From: Lunularia cruciata
Taxonomy: Eukaryota > Streptophyta > Marchantiopsida > Lunulariales > Lunulariaceae
Direction of reading: 5' to 3'
Length of the DNA: 64,000 nt
Assembly: GCA_948567375.1 (NCBI GenBank)
Contig: OX419755.1
Location: 22,150,517-22,214,516, forward strand
Shown here: piece after piece, positions 59,470 through 64,000 of the stretch
Position numbering within the stretch: the first letter of the stretch is position 1
Layout of the letters: each line of letters opens with the position of its first letter
Program-made: the position numbers and the translations under genes
The notes under the pieces: generated by a model
The model's input: only the letters and a program-made list of their open reading frames with translations
Databases searched by the model: none
What the model was told of the DNA's origin: nothing

Positions 59470-61219
59470 GACTATTTAAGGTACCCAAATTACCTTAGGT
59501 AAGGAAATCATAGGTCAATAGACTTTTACATGTGTTATTTATATTGCGTGTCTCCTTTTGGTTGCTTCTTAATATAATCATTAAGAATATTCATTCAATT
59601 AAAAATTAAAATCTTCTTGAAAGCAAATAAAATTCAAGTCAAATCTACCTATCTTTACCTTCACATATCCTCAAAGATACCTAATAACATCAAGCAAATA
59701 TGATTTTCACACATCAAGTAGAATGTGCAAAGTCTAAAGTGGAAGTCATTCAAAGTCTAAGGTGGAAATGGTATTCCAATTAAATCTTTTTTGAATAGCT
59801 CACCTCAATCTTTAAGTTCATTTAAATTCCCTAAGGGTTCAAATGAGTATTTGATGATTGAAATTTCTTGTATTTACTCATGGTAACTTAGTCAAAGATA
59901 CAAGTAACTCAATTGTTGCAAATTTTTTTTTGTAATGAGTAGTTCAAATCATACAGAAGTTTATTAGAGGCTAATAATATTATAAGCTGTAATTTTTAAA
60001 TTTGATTGTGATGAGAGTTGAAGAGAATCTTCAAATCCTAATTTCAAGTGATAAATATCACTATATTGATCACTTGAAACAATTAAATATTGAATTGAAA
60101 ATAAGAAGATGAGATTGACTTGACCGACTAAAATAGAACAATTTTGCAAAGACCTATGTAGTCCAATTGAATAATACCAAATTGACACTCTAAATATTAG
60201 GAAAGAGAGTACTTGATATTTCATTTACAAATTGAAACCTTCTACAAAGCGAGGATAGTTAGGACTGAATTTAAGCAATCAAGGAAACATTTGTAAACAC
60301 TAAGAGATTTGAGTTCTTTGACTGTCTTATAATAAGATGTTAAGTCATCTAAGCATATGATGCATAAGAAAAGGAAGTAGTATACATACAAATTCATGCT
60401 ATCTAGCTCAAATTGCTTGTTGATGTCCAAAAGAATAGCTATGGCAAACTAGAAGAAGTTTTATAAGAAAACTAGGATATTGCACACTGATTTCCATCAT
60501 ACAAGCAAATTAGACCAATTTCACAAGTTAAAAAATAGATAAATTGATACCAAATGAGATAAATCTAGCAACAAAGTAGAAGCACAATTAAGTTTTTACA
60601 TCTTGTTGGATGATTCATAATAATCAATGTAATCTTTGGTGGATTATGGAAGCTCAAGAAATTACTTTATAATACAACTTGTGGAGGAGATTAGTGCATA
60701 TCTTTTATCTATAAAGAGAAGCTTCTTTATGATGGTGGAGTGAAGTAAAGTGATTGTGTTTTGGACTTTTAATCCAATTTTTCTTAAGATTAGATAAGAG
60801 TGTAAAAGCTCAACCAATTCAATTTTATATATTTTTCATATATTATAATTTTGGCATTACCTTTACTTGAATTTCATTATGGTCAAATTGATCAAGCAAA
60901 AATGTTATTCAAGTGAATATATAAAATCAAGTATAACACTATATATATATATATGGTATTTTTAGTAAGGATTTTAGTCGTAATTACACTTGATAAGGAA
61001 GATACGTACATTCATTGTAAATATTATAGAATAAGCTATGAGGAAGTAGATACTTATGATGGCAATTTTATCAAACCTGGAGCCGGAGTTCATCAAGTAT
61101 GGATGAAGCTATAAATCCAAAGATAGTAGATGAGATTCTATGAGTGATTATACATGTGTCTTTAGATGGTTTACCCAAGGTTTTACCTTTGTTGGCTCAA
61201 TACCATTTATAATAAAATT

Positions 61220-61936
61220 TCTCTTTATCTGGCATCCGGTATTACTGCCATGGCTACTACTCTATCCCACTACTCCCAATTTATCTAATTTATTAACACA
61301 TAGATGCAACATGTCCACCATTCTCCATAAGTTATAGCAGTAAGTATCAAGGGTTCCTCAGACAAGGTGATCATATGTAGAAAATCCTGCCCAAAGCGCA
61401 AAGTGAGGAATTGTATGAACCGATGCTTGGGTAGTACCTAGACGCAAAATTCCCAATGGTTTGGCAGAAGTGGATTTGGTGGTCCATAAATTCTATCCAT
61501 CCCATTCTTGCTCTGATACCAATGTAAGAGACTGAGACCGAGGAGAGAAATAGGAGAATGGAAGCTCACATTGGGACACTTGAATGAGAGAAAACTCTGA
61601 ATGCCTAGCATGAGCTTTAGCTCTTGTATTTATAGGGAGCATACAAGGCCCTTAAGAAGCTTCTCAAGAAGCTTCCTTGAGCCACTTTCTTGGAGTGCAA
61701 GCCAAGTTAGCTAGGAAACTTCTCAAGAAATTTATTTCTAGAAGTCGCTTACTTGGTGTGCAAGCTAAGCTAGTTGGAAGCTTCTAGCAGCTTCCTTCTA
61801 GAAGTTACCTACTTGGGGTGCAAGCTAAGCTAGCTGGGAAGCTTCCTAGATACTTTTGGAATATTCTAGGCTAATTTGTCTTATTTGCTACTTTGTTAAC
61901 CCTACTAACTTTGTCGCTAAACTCCATATTGTTACA
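61220..61936 (-). mobile_element. Truncated element B copy: LTR, PBS and gag start
   Basis: On the minus strand an LTR (61936 down to 61523, 414 bp, TGTAACAATATGG...CTCTTACA) is followed by the PBS and a gag start matching 38800-39076. The internal part stops near 61220, so the rest is missing. This copy keeps the LTR-PBS junction that the main element B lacks. Confidence 0.9.
61510..61521 (-). other. Primer-binding site of the truncated B copy
   Basis: TGGTATCAGAGC on the minus strand, one base after the LTR, is a perfect initiator Met-tRNA-type site. Confidence 0.9.
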
Positions 61937-61945
61937 AATATAATA

Positions 61946-62430
61946 CTTTTTCTAATAGAGCAAGAATCAAAAATAGTTGAAAACTTCATAGCCAATTTTG
62001 GAGGTCTAAAGGGATGAATTAGGTCTAAAAAATATGCAAATTACTCCTTGAGAAAAAAAGATTGGCCTTCTTCCCCCCTTTTTGTCTCATTGAGAGCTTT
62101 CCAACAATAACTCACCCATGCAATTTTGAGATTCCTATAGAAAGATTCTCTAAATATTCCCTTTGGTCAAAGTTTATTTGACCAACCAGATAGGACCAGA
62201 ACGAACATGTCATCCATACATGCAACTAATCTAAGGCTAGAGCTCCTTGCCAAGTCACCTATCCATGTATCTGATTCAAGGGTGGAGCTTCCTTTCAAGG
62301 GAGTCCTCTTTGCTATATAATAAAGTCAAGGTGCTCCTTTGTGGCATTGGAGTATTTATGTGAATCTTGTGTTTCTTCTCATGTGTTCCTCTGAAGTTTT
62401 TTTTCTTATTGTTGGAAGATTACAATGAGA
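61946..62430 (+). repeat. Diverged, 5'-truncated LTR of family A
   Basis: It matches the A LTR from its CTAATAGAGCAA box through TTGACCAACCAGATAGGACC and the TATA-like CTATATAATAAAG, then fades near 62430. Its upstream part is missing exactly where the minus-strand B copy begins, so B probably inserted into it. Confidence 0.85.
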
Positions 62431-62747
62431 GAGTTGTCATCTTTTATGAAAAATTCATGTTTTCATTCATGTTACCTTTACTCTTGTTAACCAAATTATC
62501 TTTCTTAAGTTGTTTATCATCATATTGGAATCTTTGAGTTAATTTGATATTTATTTATGTACAAGTTATTGTACCCATGTTATTCCTTTGGAGGACTCCT
62601 ACACCATGTTGGTGTTTAGAGGTTCCACTACCAAATCTTGATTCTTTAGATGGGGAGAAATGAGAGGAGGTGAGGTCTTTATTAGATAGATAGTTTGGTT
62701 AGGGTTTGATGTGTAGCCACTTGGGCTGAGAGAGAGAGGGACTAAAT

Positions 62748-63060
62748 TTGTGGAGAGAGAAAGAGAGTGCTCCTTATCATTTTATTATTGTAGAGATGAC
62801 AAAGATTGAGAGATTTGTTGAGTTAGAGCATACTTTAATTAAGCAAGAGGATCATTTCAAAACAATAAAGAGGAGTGTGATTGAGAGATTGGCCAAGTTA
62901 GAGCATAAAAATCATTTCACTACTTTAGAGAGGATTAAGATTGAGAGATAGGCCAAGCTAAAGCATACTCTAGTAGAGTACAAGGATTATTTCACTACTA
63001 TAGAGAGGACTAGAGCCAAAAGATTGGCTGAGTTAGATAGGCTTGTGTCCCACCAAGAGG
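62748..63060 (+). repeat. Tandem repeats reading as coiled-coil units
   Basis: An uninterrupted frame from 62748 to 62951 reads units of the type IERLAKLEH...HFTTLER spaced 60-75 bp. Further units continue past a stop (GAGAGATAGGCC) to LAELDRLVSHQE. The repeats of Glu/Lys-rich heptads suggest a coiled coil from a decayed protein-coding repeat, perhaps of a transposable element. Confidence 0.6.
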
Positions 63061-63152
63061 CTATGGTTTAGGAGTCATAAAATATGGAGGAGTTTACTCT
63101 TGAGAGTTGACTTTTACTAGGGAGATGTTGTATGAGTCCCAAAGAGTTTATA

Positions 63153-63278
63153 AGGAATCAAAGGTTATGAAGATAACAATATGTATGCTGACTCAGATGG
63201 ACATTATAATTTATGAGGAATCAAAGGCTATGAAGATAAGAATATGTATGCAGACTCAGATGGACATTATATAGAGTA
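63153..63278 (+). repeat. 63-bp tandem duplication
   Basis: Two copies begin AGGAATCAAAGG and share GACTCAGATGGACATTATA. The period is a multiple of three (21 codons), like the neighbouring coiled-coil repeats. Confidence 0.9.
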
Positions 63279-64000
63279 CTACTTATGAGACTAAGACTAA
63301 GCATATAGAAAGTGTCACTTTTGGGACTTAGACAAAGAGTACAAAAAGCATCACTCATGAGTCTAGGAGAAACCATAGTGTTCTTACATACGTGGATATT
63401 ATTTCTTGCAGACCTCTAGTGTTGGATGATCTTGCATCCCACCCACTTATAGACATACACATGAGGAGATTGAATTGCTTGAGAAGAGGATTATGATCAT
63501 ATTTGGTGAGTTTTTTAGACTTAGGATATTGAGAGAGAGAGAGAGAAGAGAAGAGTAGATCTAAATAGTTCATTCTATGGATCATTTATGCTAATGAAAA
63601 TTAGAGGCAGATTTTTGTTTTGGATCTTGGTTGTCTTGTAGATATTATGTGGGATACAAGCCGTCTTTGTGTACAATGGAGGAACTTGGTAGAGAAGTTA
63701 GGGTGGTAATATTATAGAGGTAGGAGTATACTTAGGTATATAGCACTACCTAAAGTCAGAGAATTTGTAAAGTCTGACTTGGTTTAAGGTAATCATTTGG
63801 ATTCATGACACAAGGGTAGAGGTAGAGCATCTCCTCCAATCCACGTGGGATGAAGGTTTCCTCCATTTGGGATTACACAGAAGGGAGCATCTCATGGCCT
63901 TGCTTGATGTAGAGGATGGGTATCAAGATAGGTTTTGAGGTTTCATACATAGATCTTATGGTATATTTATGACTTTAGTTCTAGATTTTGAGATACATTG

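Larger units (their letters stand above)
50655..61219. other. AT-rich gene desert with local tandem repeats
   Basis: No intact or recognisably decayed gene was found. From about 53.1 to 58 kb the plus strand is strongly pyrimidine-biased. Local repeats are listed separately: 53385-54180, 54490-54756, 57025-57252, 57409-57446, 58838-58883 and 59366-59469. Confidence 0.55.
62431..64000. other. Right end of the window, no gene assigned
   Basis: Apart from the two repeats listed at 62748-63060 and 63153-63278, nothing is recognised. Short frames on both strands end at many stops. Confidence 0.5.

Noticed and set aside
63355..63585. A 76-codon minus-strand open frame near the right edge
   Set aside because: It has no motif and lies over a GAGAGA-rich simple stretch, so chance is the likelier explanation.

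Overview
The window is nuclear DNA of a land plant. Its recognisable genes are intron-rich, with GT-AG introns. Three of them match plant proteins closely: the translation factor eIF2-gamma, the Golgi Qb-SNARE membrin (MEMB) and the plant-type Qc-SNARE SYP7. Two neighbouring genes for cyclic-nucleotide-binding proteins, and a LINE that appears to carry a restriction-like endonuclease, suggest a non-seed plant (bryophyte, lycophyte or fern). That placement is an inference, not something the sequence proves.

Layout. 1-4008 (+) holds the last six exons of eIF2-gamma, the first one cut by the window edge. 4009-10845 has no intact gene; it contains a decayed LINE on the minus strand (about 6.1-9.97 kb) interrupted by a solo LTR with a perfect 5-bp target duplication. 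11328-12933 (+) is membrin in four exons. 14066-16478 (-) and 18804-22475 (-) are two cyclic-nucleotide-binding-domain genes read head-to-tail; several exons can be joined in phase, but each has gaps. 26292-30782 (+) is SYP7 in eight exons. 30783-38385 becomes AT-rich and gene-free, with a 179-bp foldback at 34806.

38386-50654 is a nested retrotransposon complex. A Ty3/gypsy element (called B here, target duplication ACAAT) was split by a second chromodomain-bearing Ty3/gypsy element (called A, 39158-45809). Both are riddled with stops. The LTR of B carries an array of heat-shock-element-like inverted GAA/TTC pentamers directly upstream of its TATA box, which is the most interesting regulatory signal in the window. 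50655-61219 is a very AT-rich, pyrimidine-biased stretch without recognisable genes but with several tandem repeats. 61220-62430 holds a further B copy (minus strand) abutting an A-family LTR. The last 1.5 kb contains repeats that read as coiled-coil units.

Functionally, membrin and SYP7 both belong to the early secretory and endomembrane fusion machinery but are not close enough to imply co-regulation. The rest is housekeeping genes next to a repeat-dominated block. I could not run any search: family assignments rest on motifs read by eye and on exon phases that fit.
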